Positions 1-7,560 are shown, counted from the stretch's first letter. The stretch is 15,970 nt of DNA from GCA-2747515 sp964427825 (GCA_964427825.1 CAYRUU010000020.1:1-15970), one strand, 5' to 3'. Made by a program: numbers and translations. Notes: a model not told the origin generated them from the letters alone.

Positions 1-80
1 TTGTTTGTAAATTGATCAAAAACGCTCATAGGGCTACTTTATACAAATGACTTGTTTACAGTATGACAGAATTATTTCAA

Positions 81-141
81 AAATGCAAAAAGAAGAGGCT
101 GTGGATGGGAATGCAATAGTTACGTACGCATTCCATAGCCT
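81..141 (-). terminator. Probable rho-independent terminator after recQ
   Basis: An imperfect inverted repeat (arms 96-114 and 128-141, AGGCTATGG and AATGC segments pairing across a 13-base loop, with about five unpaired bases on one arm) lies about 50 bases past the recQ stop. Read on the minus strand it is followed by CTTCTTTTTGCATTTTT, a U-rich tail. This fits the end of the long minus-strand gene run. The bulge lowers confidence. Bases 1-80 hold no gene that I can support. Confidence 0.5.
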
Positions 142-192
142 TTAGGGGAAAGCACGCTTTGCACAGCAAGGGTTACCAATATGCCTTTATCA

Positions 193-1839
193 TTACTTCA
201 ACGACATCCTCTGAATTTTCGCAATAACAGCTTTGATATGAATATATGAAAGATCTCTCGGCAATTGCTGTTTAATTGCTCCAAGACGTTGATAGTCCTC
301 TGCACGCGCCATTGCTTCCAAGACCGTCTTTTCTTGCTGCGGCGTGATGCATGAAGTGATATCAAAATCTCCACCGGTCACATACCACGATAACAAATGT
401 CCAAGAATCGTGCTTTCGTGCAAACCTCTGATTTTGGAAATTTGTGCAGGCGTGCGCTGCTGTTGATAGAGGCGCACTGTTTGTGTGATTGTGTCACCAA
501 TCTTCATGGACGCCATTTTGTCGACAGCGCCCAAAGATTTTTGCACAACAGTAGACGCACTACTTTTTTTCTTCCATGCCAAACACACATCACAGCCACC
601 GCATGACTGTGTCTCTGTGTCATGTGTGATTGTTGGATCACGAAAATACGTCAGAATAGTTTTCCGACGACACTTATCCGATGTCACATAGTCAATCATA
701 TGTGCCAAGCGATCTTCTTTGATACGCATAAGTTCTTCCACATCCGCTGTGCGCATGCCCTTGTTGATCATTGTGCGCCGATCACCGCGCAACATAAACC
801 GGTGTGTCGCCACATCTTTTTTGCCATGCAGTAAAACACAATATGCCGTTTCTCCGTCACGCCCGGCGCGCCCTGCCTCCTGATAATAGCCCTCCACATT
901 TTTCGGCATACCGGCGTGCATCACAAACCGAATATCTGCCTTATCCACACCCATCCCAAACGCTACTGTTGCCACAATCACCGTAAACTCATTTGCCATA
1001 AAACGATTCTGTACATCCTCACGCGTTGCTGCATTCATTCCGGCATGATACGCCGCCGCGACAATCCCATTGTCATTCAAAAATACGGCGATGTGCTCGG
1101 CATCTTTTCGCGTCAACGCATACACAATGCCCACACCCTCAAGAGATTGAATCACACGTACCATTTCCGCCAATTTTTCCTTCGGCTTCAAGTCCTTCTG
1201 CACAAAAAAGCGTAAGTTTGGACGATCAAAACCACGCACAAAAATTGCCGGCTTATGTAGGGTAAGTCGCTCTACAATGTCACGCACAACCTCTGGCGTG
1301 GCAGTTGCAGTAAATGCCCCCACAACAGGCCGCGGACGCAACTGCGCCACAACATCCTTAATCGCCAAATAATCCGGACGAAAATCATGCCCCCACTGCG
1401 ACACGCAATGTGCCTCATCAATTGCCACAAACACCACGGGGATTTCTTGCAATAATTGTATAAACTGTGCTTGCACCAGACGTTCCGGCGCAACATATAA
1501 TAGCATTATTTTCCCTTGTCGCACATCACGCATGAGACTCATCACATCATTGTGCGCAAGAGACGAATTGATTGCTGCTGCCGCAATACCCCGTGCATTC
1601 AATGCATCCACCTGATTTTTCATAAGCGCAATGAGCGGCGACACAACAACCGTTACGCCATCACGCATCACTGCCGGCAATTGATAGCACAACGACTTCC
1701 CGCCCCCAGTCGGCATCAGTGCCACTGTATCGCGTCCGTCCATAATCGCCTGCACGATTTCCTCTTGTCCCGGACGAAATGCATCGTACAAAAAATATTT
1801 CTGTAAGTTGTGGTGCACATTATTTTTCATCGTCGTCAT
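193..1839 (-). CDS. recQ: ATP-dependent DNA helicase RecQ (no HRDC domain)
   Basis: A superfamily 2, 3'-5' DNA helicase of 548 residues, acting in recombination and replication-fork repair. Visible motifs: Walker A PTGGGKS (43-49), DEAH box (141-144) running into the RecQ-specific aromatic loop HCVSQWGHDFRPDY, TATAT (177-181), and motif VI QEAGRAGRDG (320-329). A zinc-binding subdomain has C390, C413, C416 and C419. The last ~100 residues resemble a RecQ-type helix-turn-helix (IGDTITQTVRLYQQQRTPAQ onward, then a GLHESTILGHL recognition-helix-like stretch). A recognisable HRDC domain, usual at the C terminus of ~600-residue RecQ proteins, is missing, and the RQC winged helix looks reduced. The gene is last in the minus-strand run and lies 19 bases after a tiny ORF. 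Start: ATG at 1839; ATG at 1830 is also possible. There is no clear SD. The family is certain; the domain boundaries are my reading. Confidence 0.97.
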   Translation of the reverse strand: MTTMKNNVHHNLQKYFLYDAFRPGQEEIVQAIMDGRDTVALMPTGGGKSLCYQLPAVMRDGVTVVVSPLIALMKNQVDALNARGIAAAAINSSLAHNDVMSLMRDVRQGKIMLLYVAPERLVQAQFIQLLQEIPVVFVAIDEAHCVSQWGHDFRPDYLAIKDVVAQLRPRPVVGAFTATATPEVVRDIVERLTLHKPAIFVRGFDRPNLRFFVQKDLKPKEKLAEMVRVIQSLEGVGIVYALTRKDAEHIAVFLNDNGIVAAAYHAGMNAATREDVQNRFMANEFTVIVATVAFGMGVDKADIRFVMHAGMPKNVEGYYQEAGRAGRDGETAYCVLLHGKKDVATHRFMLRGDRRTMINKGMRTADVEELMRIKEDRLAHMIDYVTSDKCRRKTILTYFRDPTITHDTETQSCGGCDVCLAWKKKSSASTVVQKSLGAVDKMASMKIGDTITQTVRLYQQQRTPAQISKIRGLHESTILGHLLSWYVTGGDFDITSCITPQQEKTVLEAMARAEDYQRLGAIKQQLPRDLSYIHIKAVIAKIQRMSLK

Positions 1840-1854
1840 TCTGATTGTCTAGTA

Positions 1855-1883
1855 ATTTTCACAGAGACTCATTCCATTCACAA
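1855..1883 (-). promoter_or_regulatory. Possible internal promoter for recQ
   Basis: On the minus strand, TTGTGA (1878-1883) is followed after 17 bases by GAAAAT (1855-1860), which is preceded by an extended -10 TGT. Each hexamer matches the consensus at only four of six positions. Transcription would begin about 9 bases before the recQ start codon. It could top up recQ expression inside the operon, but the match is weak. Confidence 0.25.
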
Positions 1884-1969
1884 CACGCATCTACTCCACG
1901 CATTTTTTTCAATGCTTCTATACATGACGGATCATGCACAATGCATTCCTTTCTCACAAACCAACTCAC
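1859..1969 (-). CDS. Hypothetical cysteine-rich mini-protein (36 aa)
   Basis: A small ORF found by reading the minus strand between the 55-codon ORF and recQ. It opens with GTG (preceded by an in-frame TAA 6 bases upstream) and ends in TGA 19 bases before recQ. It reads VSWFVRKECIVHDPSC and continues to ...CCEWNESL. Four cysteines in 36 residues (C9, C16, C29, C30) could bind a metal or form disulfides. Codon choice and amino-acid composition look coding-like, and the position in a tight same-strand gene series supports translation. There is no good SD. I do not recognise a family. It could also be the second half of the preceding ORF, split by a frameshift. Confidence 0.4.
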   Translation of the reverse strand: MSWFVRKECIVHDPSCIEALKKMRGVDACCEWNESL

Positions 1970-1970
1970 T

Positions 1971-2138
1971 CTATATTACCACGCCATCATCACCGACAAG
2001 TAAATCCTGCAAATCTTGTCGCTGCGAAACGGCGAAATCCACGCCAAGTGCGGCAAAGTGTTTCTGTCCGCAGAGAATTTTTTTCTGCTCGCTCGGGCGC
2101 ACCACGATCCATGATACAGATAATAAACTGCTATACAT
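1971..2138 (-). CDS. Hypothetical small protein (55 aa)
   Basis: This ORF starts with an ATG that overlaps the stop of the spermidine-synthase-like gene in a TAATG junction, the same arrangement as between the small TM gene and the GDPD gene further up the operon. It ends in TAG at 1971. The start is MYSSLLSVSWIVVRPSEQKK and the end is LQDLLVGDDGVVI. The part from residue ~11 on is soluble, mixed charged/hydrophobic and coding-like; the first ten residues are less convincing, so translation may begin at a GTG inside (codons 12-13). No domain is recognised. It fills most of an otherwise empty 298-base gap between two operon genes. Translational coupling to the upstream gene is inferred from the overlap. 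Confidence 0.45.
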   Translation of the reverse strand: MYSSLLSVSWIVVRPSEQKKILCGQKHFAALGVDFAVSQRQDLQDLLVGDDGVVI

Positions 2139-3628
2139 TAAAGCGCATAGTACTCTACGGGTGCAAAGTCATCGGTTAAAATTGGCATATCAGATGGAAT
2201 GGCATCCGTCCATCTCTGCTGCAGATAGTCGTTCAGTGTGGGATCATCAGATGACATCGGCGGCATTTGTGGTGATTTTGCTGCAACAATCATGATGTTT
2301 TGCACAGCATCACCGTCGTGTGTATTATTGACGGGAATCACTGCAACATGTGGAAATACTGCCGTATATGTCGCATACTCCGCGCGAAAAAATCTCCCCT
2401 TATCTCCATGGATGGATCCAATCACATTGGCAATCACCACACCATCGGGTGCAAGAGCGTCATACATGAGCTGCGTAGCCTCACGCGTTGCCAAGTGATA
2501 TGGTATGGAATGGTTTGAAGAAAAAGCATCGCATAAAATAGCATCATAGGCAACGTCCGTCTGTGCAAGTGCCATACGTGCATCGGCGTGAAAGATGCGC
2601 AGTTGTGGATTTGTGCGGTCAAGAGAAAAGTATTTTTGCGCCAAATTGGTAATACCGGGATCAATTTCCACAACATCAATATGCTTGTCCGGATAGTGGA
2701 GAAGATAATCTTTGGGAAACGAGTATCCCGCACCGCCAAGCATCATGACGTGTGAAAAATCTGGTGTAAAATGGCGAATGAGGTGATAATAGCGCGTATA
2801 AAAATTGACAAGCATCGGACGATCCAGCGCCATCGTGGATTGATTGCCACTATTGATTGCCATTGTACGCACACGCATATCGCCCTGCTCCGCATCCTTT
2901 TGTACGGCATCAAAAATCCACACACGATTATATGCCGTATCCACATCCACAATGAGATCATATGGGCAGGGTACCATGTCACCGTAGAAAAGTGTCATGC
3001 CAAAAATTGTGACGATCATCATACGTGCAAAAAATTTCTTCCACGATAGTAGCAACGATACACCTACTGTTACCACAAAAAGCATGATCATGATCCGATG
3101 CGTACCTATGTGGGGAATCAATACAAAGCCTGCGAGAAACGTCCCTGTAATACTACCGAACGTAGCAAGTGCATAGAGACGCCCAGCAATTTTACCGCTT
3201 GTTTCTGCAGACTGCAATTGCAATCTTACTGCATACGGCGAAACGGCACCCAAAAAAATACTTGCCGGAGCAAATAGTGCCACGCATCCGAAAAATAACC
3301 CAGTTGTAGTATTGTCAAAAAATGCAACGATGCCCGCCAACATGACATCTTTCACAATCGTTGTAATACCCAAAAAAAGTGCTGCAAAAAACACGATGTA
3401 TGCCACACCACTCATGCGCGGTACACGATCGGCAATGATGCCGCCGCCATAATACCCCGCGCTCAAGCTGCCCATAATCACACCAATCATCACGGTCCAC
3501 ACAAGCGTTGATGATCCAAAATATGGACTCAGGATGCGCGCACCAACAATTTCAAAAATCATCACAACCGCTCCGCAGATAAAAACGGCGCAATATATGG
3601 CAGCACGCGCCATCCACTGTTGCATCAT
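2138..3628 (-). CDS. Membrane-anchored spermidine-synthase-like methyltransferase-fold protein
   Basis: 496 residues in two halves. Residues ~8-215 hold about six to seven hydrophobic membrane segments (for example 10-27, 43-60, 75-92, 110-130, 155-172, 178-215). Residues ~220-496 are a SpeE-like Rossmann domain with GGAGYSFP (298-305), the acidic VVEIDP (319-324), DAR (349-351) and YDAILCDAFSS (361-371). In soluble spermidine synthases the last motif carries the catalytic aspartate region; the DAF(S)xxxIPxHL form seen here is typical of the membrane-fused subfamily, whose reaction is not settled. Polyamine synthesis should therefore not be assumed. The gene follows xseB by 21 bases and overlaps the next small ORF (TAATG), so it is probably co-transcribed with the repair genes without an obvious functional link. 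Start: ATG 3628, or ATG 3625. Confidence 0.88.
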   Translation of the reverse strand: MMQQWMARAAIYCAVFICGAVVMIFEIVGARILSPYFGSSTLVWTVMIGVIMGSLSAGYYGGGIIADRVPRMSGVAYIVFFAALFLGITTIVKDVMLAGIVAFFDNTTTGLFFGCVALFAPASIFLGAVSPYAVRLQLQSAETSGKIAGRLYALATFGSITGTFLAGFVLIPHIGTHRIMIMLFVVTVGVSLLLSWKKFFARMMIVTIFGMTLFYGDMVPCPYDLIVDVDTAYNRVWIFDAVQKDAEQGDMRVRTMAINSGNQSTMALDRPMLVNFYTRYYHLIRHFTPDFSHVMMLGGAGYSFPKDYLLHYPDKHIDVVEIDPGITNLAQKYFSLDRTNPQLRIFHADARMALAQTDVAYDAILCDAFSSNHSIPYHLATREATQLMYDALAPDGVVIANVIGSIHGDKGRFFRAEYATYTAVFPHVAVIPVNNTHDGDAVQNIMIVAAKSPQMPPMSSDDPTLNDYLQQRWTDAIPSDMPILTDDFAPVEYYAL

Positions 3629-3649
3629 AAGACAAGGTGATCTATCGCA

Positions 3650-3856
3650 TTAACCCTCCAAATCTTTCTTCACTTCCTCAAATTCGTTCTCAATCTCTGC
3701 AAGGCGTTTTTTGGATGCCTTGATCAGCTGGGCGCCGGCTTTGACTTTTTCAATCCCCTCCTCCACATCCACCTCATCTTGTGATTCAAACCATGCCACA
3801 ATTTTTTCAATATCTTTCAAATTCTTCGTTAAATTCGTCTTTGGTTGCTGTGTCAT
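3650..3856 (-). CDS. xseB: Exodeoxyribonuclease VII small subunit
   Basis: A 68-residue, highly charged, all-helical protein of typical XseB length. The core (roughly 12-65) has the family pattern: an LKDIEKIVAWFES-like first helix, an EVDVEEGIEKVKAG turn and a second long helix ending LAEIENEFEEVKKDLE. XseB molecules bind along the long helical region of XseA and are needed for ExoVII to degrade single-stranded DNA into oligonucleotides, in mismatch repair and damage tolerance. It lies 75 bases downstream of xseA, which is strong contextual support. That gap contains TTTACA (3917-3922) and, 17 bases on, TAGCAT (3894-3899), a weak candidate for a separate promoter. There is no clear SD. Confidence 0.92.
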   Translation of the reverse strand: MTQQPKTNLTKNLKDIEKIVAWFESQDEVDVEEGIEKVKAGAQLIKASKKRLAEIENEFEEVKKDLEG

Positions 3857-3931
3857 AGATGTAGTGATTAAAAAATACCTTATTCCACTTATTATGCTAA
3901 AACATTGCCGCTGTGATGTAAAGCGTGCGAT

Positions 3932-5824
3932 TTATTGCACCGTCGCATCAATATCGCCATCGGCGACACGTACAGTAATCGTGTGCTGCGGTGCCACATC
4001 ACCGACACTGCGTACAATGTGACCTTGCGCATTGCGCGTAATGCTATACCCAAGCGCCAATTGTCGTTCGGGATTGTGCTGTGCAATCATTTTGTGCAAA
4101 CTCGCAATATGGTGGTGTGTGGTGTGTATATCATCATGCACACTACGCAGGGCGGGGGCAAGTGTGATACGATCGTGCGCGCGACGATGCGCCTCGCGGT
4201 AGAGTGCAAACAACCGTGCCGTATGTTGTCGTAGATAGATTGCACGTGCCGTCAGCGCAACATGTATGTCGTCCGTTACGGTGTGAAAGCGGCGAAAAAG
4301 GGTTTGCATCGTTGCAACAATACCTTTATAGCTGTGTGCAAGCTCACGTTCGTAGTGATGAATACGTTGCGTAGTCATATGCAGACGTTGCGGCACTGTT
4401 GTGAGGAGTATCACACGTGCACTACTCAGTGATGTGCGTGTCATATGCATGGCGTCACTGGTTTGTGCCACGGCAGTGTCAAATTGATCGTGCACCTTTT
4501 GCACACGCTCCACAATTGTCGCCATTTGCGTCTGCAATTGTTGTGTGACAATCGCCATTGTGCGTGTGTTGCGGTGCAGTGCATTATGCAATGCCATGTG
4601 TAACTGCTGCCCAGCAAAACGCACACGCGTGGCAGCATGATCCCAACTTTCACGCACGGCACTCGCCGCCGCCGTGGGTGTGCTCACACCCACATCCGCC
4701 ACAAGTGTCGCCAGCGTTTCATCGTGATCGTGCCCCACACCCACCACAACGGGCACGGGGAAATCGCGAATCATGCGGACGATGGTCTCGTTGTTAAATG
4801 CCTGCAAACTTTCCAAGCTGCCGCCACCACGCACCACAATCAACACGTCCACATGCTCTCGCGCCATGGCGCGCAGTGCAGCACGCAATTCCGTGAGAGC
4901 ATTAGTGCCCTCCACGCTCGTGTGGTGAAACCGAATGGTATAGCCATACTGCCCGATGTTGCTCATGAAGTCGCCGATCGCCGCGCCCGTACGTGATGTG
5001 ATGAGCCCGACTCGCTGTGGCAACTCTGGCACGGCGCGCTTCGCCTCCGGCGCAAGCAGTCCCTCGGCGGTCAATTTTTTCTTGAGGACGTCATAGGCTT
5101 TTTTGAGTGCGCCCTCGCCGGCAAGCGACACCGTACGCCCCACGAAACTGAATCCATACCGATTGTGGTGATTGGGTGCACCCGTCATCACAATCTCCAT
5201 CCCATCTTCCAATTCCACGCCAGACAGTTCATATGTGCCGCGAAATACCACACACCGTAAAACACTCTGCTCGTCTTTGATGTCAAAATACGCGTGCCCA
5301 CTGACATTGCGCCCCTTGAACCCTACCACCTCGCCGCGCACGCGCACATCACGAAACTGCGCCTGCAGCGCTGTATCTATCATCGTCACCAACGTCGTCA
5401 CCGAAAAGATGTCATCATCCGACGACGCATCGTCCCGCACCTCGCCGGTGGTGTAGTCCACAATGCGGTGCAAGAGATGGTGCGACGGGCGCTCCGCGGC
5501 GCGATTGACCGCCTGTGCTTCCGCAAAAAGACCATGCGCCTCTTCCCGCTCCGCGGCGGGCACACGCTGTGGCGCCTCGCCGCCACCGACAAGCGCACTC
5601 TCACGCACTATGCGCAAAATCGCATCACCGTATTTGCGTACCTTGATCGGTCCCATACCCTTGATGTGCAGCAGCTCCCTATTGGTCGTGGGTTGCGCGC
5701 GCGCAATCTCTTTAAGTACGGCAAATTGTAGCACCTTATAGGGTTCCAGATATTCCTTTGCGGCTTGTTCTTTCTGCCACACGGCAAGTTTTTGGAGAAG
5801 TGTCATATAGTGCCATTGTGCCAT
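3932..5824 (-). CDS. xseA: Exodeoxyribonuclease VII large subunit with N-terminal HRDC-like domain
   Basis: The catalytic subunit of ExoVII, 630 residues against ~400-460 for ordinary XseA. The C-terminal ~490 residues are canonical: an OB-fold DNA-binding domain (139-232; RVRGEVVGFKG, GHAYFDIKDE, RCVVFRG), the catalytic domain with VGLITSRTGAAIGDF (272-286), VRGGGSLESLQAFNNE (331-346), VVGVGHDHDETLATLVAD (360-377) and STPTAAA (381-387), a long helical region with many Q/H/R residues (~395-585), and a terminal small beta segment (~590-630). The first ~75 residues are extra and resemble an HRDC domain: YKVLQFAVLKEIAR (29-42), then PTTNRELLHIKGMGPIKVRK (45-64) and a final YGDAILRIV helix. A polar linker (~80-138) joins the parts. 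Start ATG 5824 lies 27 bases after the GDPD stop; ATG 5806 would still keep the HRDC core. ExoVII identity is certain; the HRDC assignment is strong but made by eye. Confidence 0.95.
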   Translation of the reverse strand: MAQWHYMTLLQKLAVWQKEQAAKEYLEPYKVLQFAVLKEIARAQPTTNRELLHIKGMGPIKVRKYGDAILRIVRESALVGGGEAPQRVPAAEREEAHGLFAEAQAVNRAAERPSHHLLHRIVDYTTGEVRDDASSDDDIFSVTTLVTMIDTALQAQFRDVRVRGEVVGFKGRNVSGHAYFDIKDEQSVLRCVVFRGTYELSGVELEDGMEIVMTGAPNHHNRYGFSFVGRTVSLAGEGALKKAYDVLKKKLTAEGLLAPEAKRAVPELPQRVGLITSRTGAAIGDFMSNIGQYGYTIRFHHTSVEGTNALTELRAALRAMAREHVDVLIVVRGGGSLESLQAFNNETIVRMIRDFPVPVVVGVGHDHDETLATLVADVGVSTPTAAASAVRESWDHAATRVRFAGQQLHMALHNALHRNTRTMAIVTQQLQTQMATIVERVQKVHDQFDTAVAQTSDAMHMTRTSLSSARVILLTTVPQRLHMTTQRIHHYERELAHSYKGIVATMQTLFRRFHTVTDDIHVALTARAIYLRQHTARLFALYREAHRRAHDRITLAPALRSVHDDIHTTHHHIASLHKMIAQHNPERQLALGYSITRNAQGHIVRSVGDVAPQHTITVRVADGDIDATVQ

Positions 5825-5851
5825 CAGTTGCCGTCTTTGGCAAAAATCCCC

Positions 5852-6586
5852 TCATGCTATGGGATCACGAATGCTGTTTACGCCATACTGTCGGATGCGA
5901 TTCCACTGCGCATCATCCCGCACGCCCCATGTGAGGAGTGGGCGATCGGCTTCATCTGTGCGACGTGGATCGCCGTAGCAATCAAGGTACGTCGCGCGCA
6001 CCACAAAAAAATCCGGCACAAAACCACTTGCACGAAGAAGTGCCGCCGCACCCCATCGTCGCGCTGTGGCAATGACGGGATAACTGTCAGGATAGTCGCT
6101 GCAATGGTATCCCACCGCAACCTGCGGCATGCGTCGCTTGATGGCGCGCGCAAGGCCCACGTCAAAAGATGATACCGCAAACGGCCCGTCATAGTGCGCA
6201 AGTGTGCGTGTCACAGCATCTGCAAACACAGCACGATGCGTGCGGCGCGTTTTGATTTCCAGAAGAAGCGGCACGCGTCCGTCCACTGTCCGCAAGACAT
6301 CGCCTAAAGACGGGATGTTGTACACCGTGTTGCGCAGACGCATCGCACGGAGTTGCGCCATTGTGTGCGCGTCGCTTGTCCCTGTGTAGCCAGTCATACG
6401 CGCACACGCGGCATCATGAAACACAAAAGGCACGCCATCCGCACTCATGCGCACATCACACTCCATACCATATCCTGCAGCAACCGCACGCGCAAACGCA
6501 CCAAGAGAATTTTCCGGATGCCGATCGTCCCACATGCCACGATGAACAAACGTCTTGTGCGTCAACATGGCATGCAGCATAGACAT
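5852..6586 (-). CDS. Glycerophosphodiester phosphodiesterase family protein
   Basis: 244 residues, a single-domain GDPD TIM barrel. The family active site is visible: HRG (15-17), PEN (24-26), the metal-binding E42-x-D44 pair, catalytic HD (57-58), and EIK (110-112). The end WGVRDDAQWNRIRQYGVNSI followed by DP matches the family's W-x-V...G-V-D-x-I-x-(T)D-x-P closing motif. Such enzymes hydrolyse glycerophosphodiesters to glycerol-3-phosphate and an alcohol. No signal peptide is seen, so it is predicted to be cytoplasmic. Its ATG overlaps the stop of the preceding small membrane-protein gene (TAATG), indicating translational coupling. It ends in TGA, one of the stops showing that UGA is not reassigned here. 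Confidence 0.9.
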   Translation of the reverse strand: MSMLHAMLTHKTFVHRGMWDDRHPENSLGAFARAVAAGYGMECDVRMSADGVPFVFHDAACARMTGYTGTSDAHTMAQLRAMRLRNTVYNIPSLGDVLRTVDGRVPLLLEIKTRRTHRAVFADAVTRTLAHYDGPFAVSSFDVGLARAIKRRMPQVAVGYHCSDYPDSYPVIATARRWGAAALLRASGFVPDFFVVRATYLDCYGDPRRTDEADRPLLTWGVRDDAQWNRIRQYGVNSIRDPIA

Positions 6587-6789
6587 TACAATAATCCGCT
6601 GTAGGCATCACCCATGACCGACAAAAACCACGGGATGGCAAAAAGCAATCCGAGAAGCGGTAACACAAACGCCACCACAGAAACGACAACTGTCGCAAGA
6701 AACAGCTTGCGCATCTGTTCCACACTTTTATAAATCGCAGTGAGTTTTTCCTCCTGTGCGTCCAACTTTTGCTGTAGCTCTTTTTCCAT
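6586..6789 (-). CDS. Small coiled-coil plus single-TM membrane protein
   Basis: 67 residues starting MEKELQQKLDAQEEKLTAIY. Residues ~1-33 form a charged heptad-like helix; residues ~35-58 are one strongly hydrophobic segment rich in V, L and F with a Pro, ending AIPWFLSVMG. The frame stays open further upstream (to 6876), but that part overlaps nth and reads as His/Cys-rich antisense-like noise, so ATG 6789 is preferred; it starts 20 bases after the nth stop. Similar short coiled-coil/TM proteins are common in CPR genomes (general knowledge) and have no assigned function. The stop overlaps the GDPD start. Confidence 0.8.
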   Translation of the reverse strand: MEKELQQKLDAQEEKLTAIYKSVEQMRKLFLATVVVSVVAFVLPLLGLLFAIPWFLSVMGDAYSGLL

Positions 6790-6809
6790 AGGATCGATGT
6801 GGTGAAAGA

Positions 6810-7442
6810 TTATGTGATATTTTTGCAACAAAGGTCTGCAAGGACACACGTCGCACAGCGCGGCGTGCGTGTGCAAACCGCACGCCCGTGCGTAATCAAA
6901 TATTCATTCCACGTCAGATAGTCTCGCGGCGCAATCATACGATCCAGCTCCGCGCTCATCGCCGTCGGCGTTTTTGCCACGCTCATACCAAAACGACGGC
7001 ACAAGCGAAAGACATGCGTATCCACCGCCACACCGGCATTGATGCCACATGCTTTTGCAAGCACAATGTATGCTGTTTTTTTGGATACACCTCGTAATGT
7101 CAGCAGATCCGAAAGCGTACACGGTACAGCACCACCAAACTCCTCATCCAAAATCCTTCCTGTTTCCTTCAGTGCTTTCGCCTTGGATTTATAGAATCCT
7201 GTGGAATAAATTTCCTGCTCCAGCGTCGTGATATCGGCGTTTGCATAGTCGCGCGCTGTACGGTAGGTGCGAAACAGTGTTTTGGTGACAGCATTGACGC
7301 GCGCATCCGTGCACTGTGCCGACAGGATCGTGCCCACCACAAGCTCCAGTGGCGTCGCCCACTGTACAAATGGTCCCGTGACGGGATAGGTCGCACGCAG
7401 TCGCTGCATAATTTCCTGCGCCCACACCGCCTTGTCTTTCAT
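6810..7442 (-). CDS. nth: Endonuclease III (DNA glycosylase/AP lyase)
   Basis: Removes oxidised pyrimidines and nicks AP sites in base-excision repair. With the ATG at 7442 it has 210 residues, almost exactly the usual length. Visible features: ILSAQCTDARVN (the family's LLSAQATDxxVN), the helix-hairpin-helix LRGVSKKTA with catalytic Lys at ~122, AVDTHVFRL with the catalytic Asp at ~141, and a C-terminal iron-sulfur loop with C190, C196, C199, C205. The first Cys spacing is C-x5-C rather than the usual C-x6-C, so cluster binding should be verified. ATG 7463 and GTG 7505 are alternative starts; 7463 would coincide with the predicted transcription start and make a leaderless message. This is the first gene of the long repair-rich run, and a promoter lies directly upstream. 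Confidence 0.94.
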   Translation of the reverse strand: MKDKAVWAQEIMQRLRATYPVTGPFVQWATPLELVVGTILSAQCTDARVNAVTKTLFRTYRTARDYANADITTLEQEIYSTGFYKSKAKALKETGRILDEEFGGAVPCTLSDLLTLRGVSKKTAYIVLAKACGINAGVAVDTHVFRLCRRFGMSVAKTPTAMSAELDRMIAPRDYLTWNEYLITHGRAVCTRTPRCATCVLADLCCKNIT

Positions 7443-7469
7443 GATGGCTGTGTTTATTTTCATATACGT

Positions 7470-7498
7470 ATTGTCCCATACTGTCTGCAAAAAATCAA
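7470..7498 (-). promoter_or_regulatory. Promoter of nth and the downstream operon
   Basis: On the minus strand TTGATT (7493-7498), a 17-base spacer and GACAAT (7470-7475) preceded by TGG, an extended -10. Transcription would start near 7463, giving a ~20-base leader to the ATG at 7442. The extended -10 is one base different from the TGGTACAAT found before two other genes in this window. Confidence 0.45.
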
Positions 7499-7504
7499 AG
7501 CACA

Positions 7505-7525
7505 CATTGTCATTCCTAGACAGTG
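7505..7525. repeat. Short inverted repeat between nth and tRNA-Leu
   Basis: CATTGTC and GACAGTG flank ATTCCTA: a 7-bp stem with one G-T pair and a 7-base loop, lying between the divergent nth and tRNA promoters and overlapping the tRNA -35 element. It might be an operator, but a repeat this short can occur by chance. Confidence 0.2.
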
Positions 7526-7545
7526 CGCCTTTTTATTGTTACACT
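7517..7545 (+). promoter_or_regulatory. Promoter of tRNA-Leu
   Basis: TAGACA (7517-7522, five of six to the -35 consensus), a spacer of 17, and TACACT (7540-7545) preceded by TGT as an extended -10. Transcription would start near 7552, about nine bases before the mature tRNA end. Confidence 0.5.
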
Positions 7546-7560
7546 TGCAGTGTTTTATCG

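Noticed and set aside
1810..2295. A 161-codon plus-strand frame over the recQ/SpeE gap
   Set aside because: It overlaps both flanking genes antisense and its composition (Ser/Thr/His/Cys) is unlike a protein; the minus-strand mini-ORFs fit better.
6790..6876. N-terminal extension of the small TM protein
   Set aside because: The extension overlaps the nth 3' end in another frame and is His/Cys-rich; the ATG at 6789 gives a sensible 67-residue protein 20 bases after nth.
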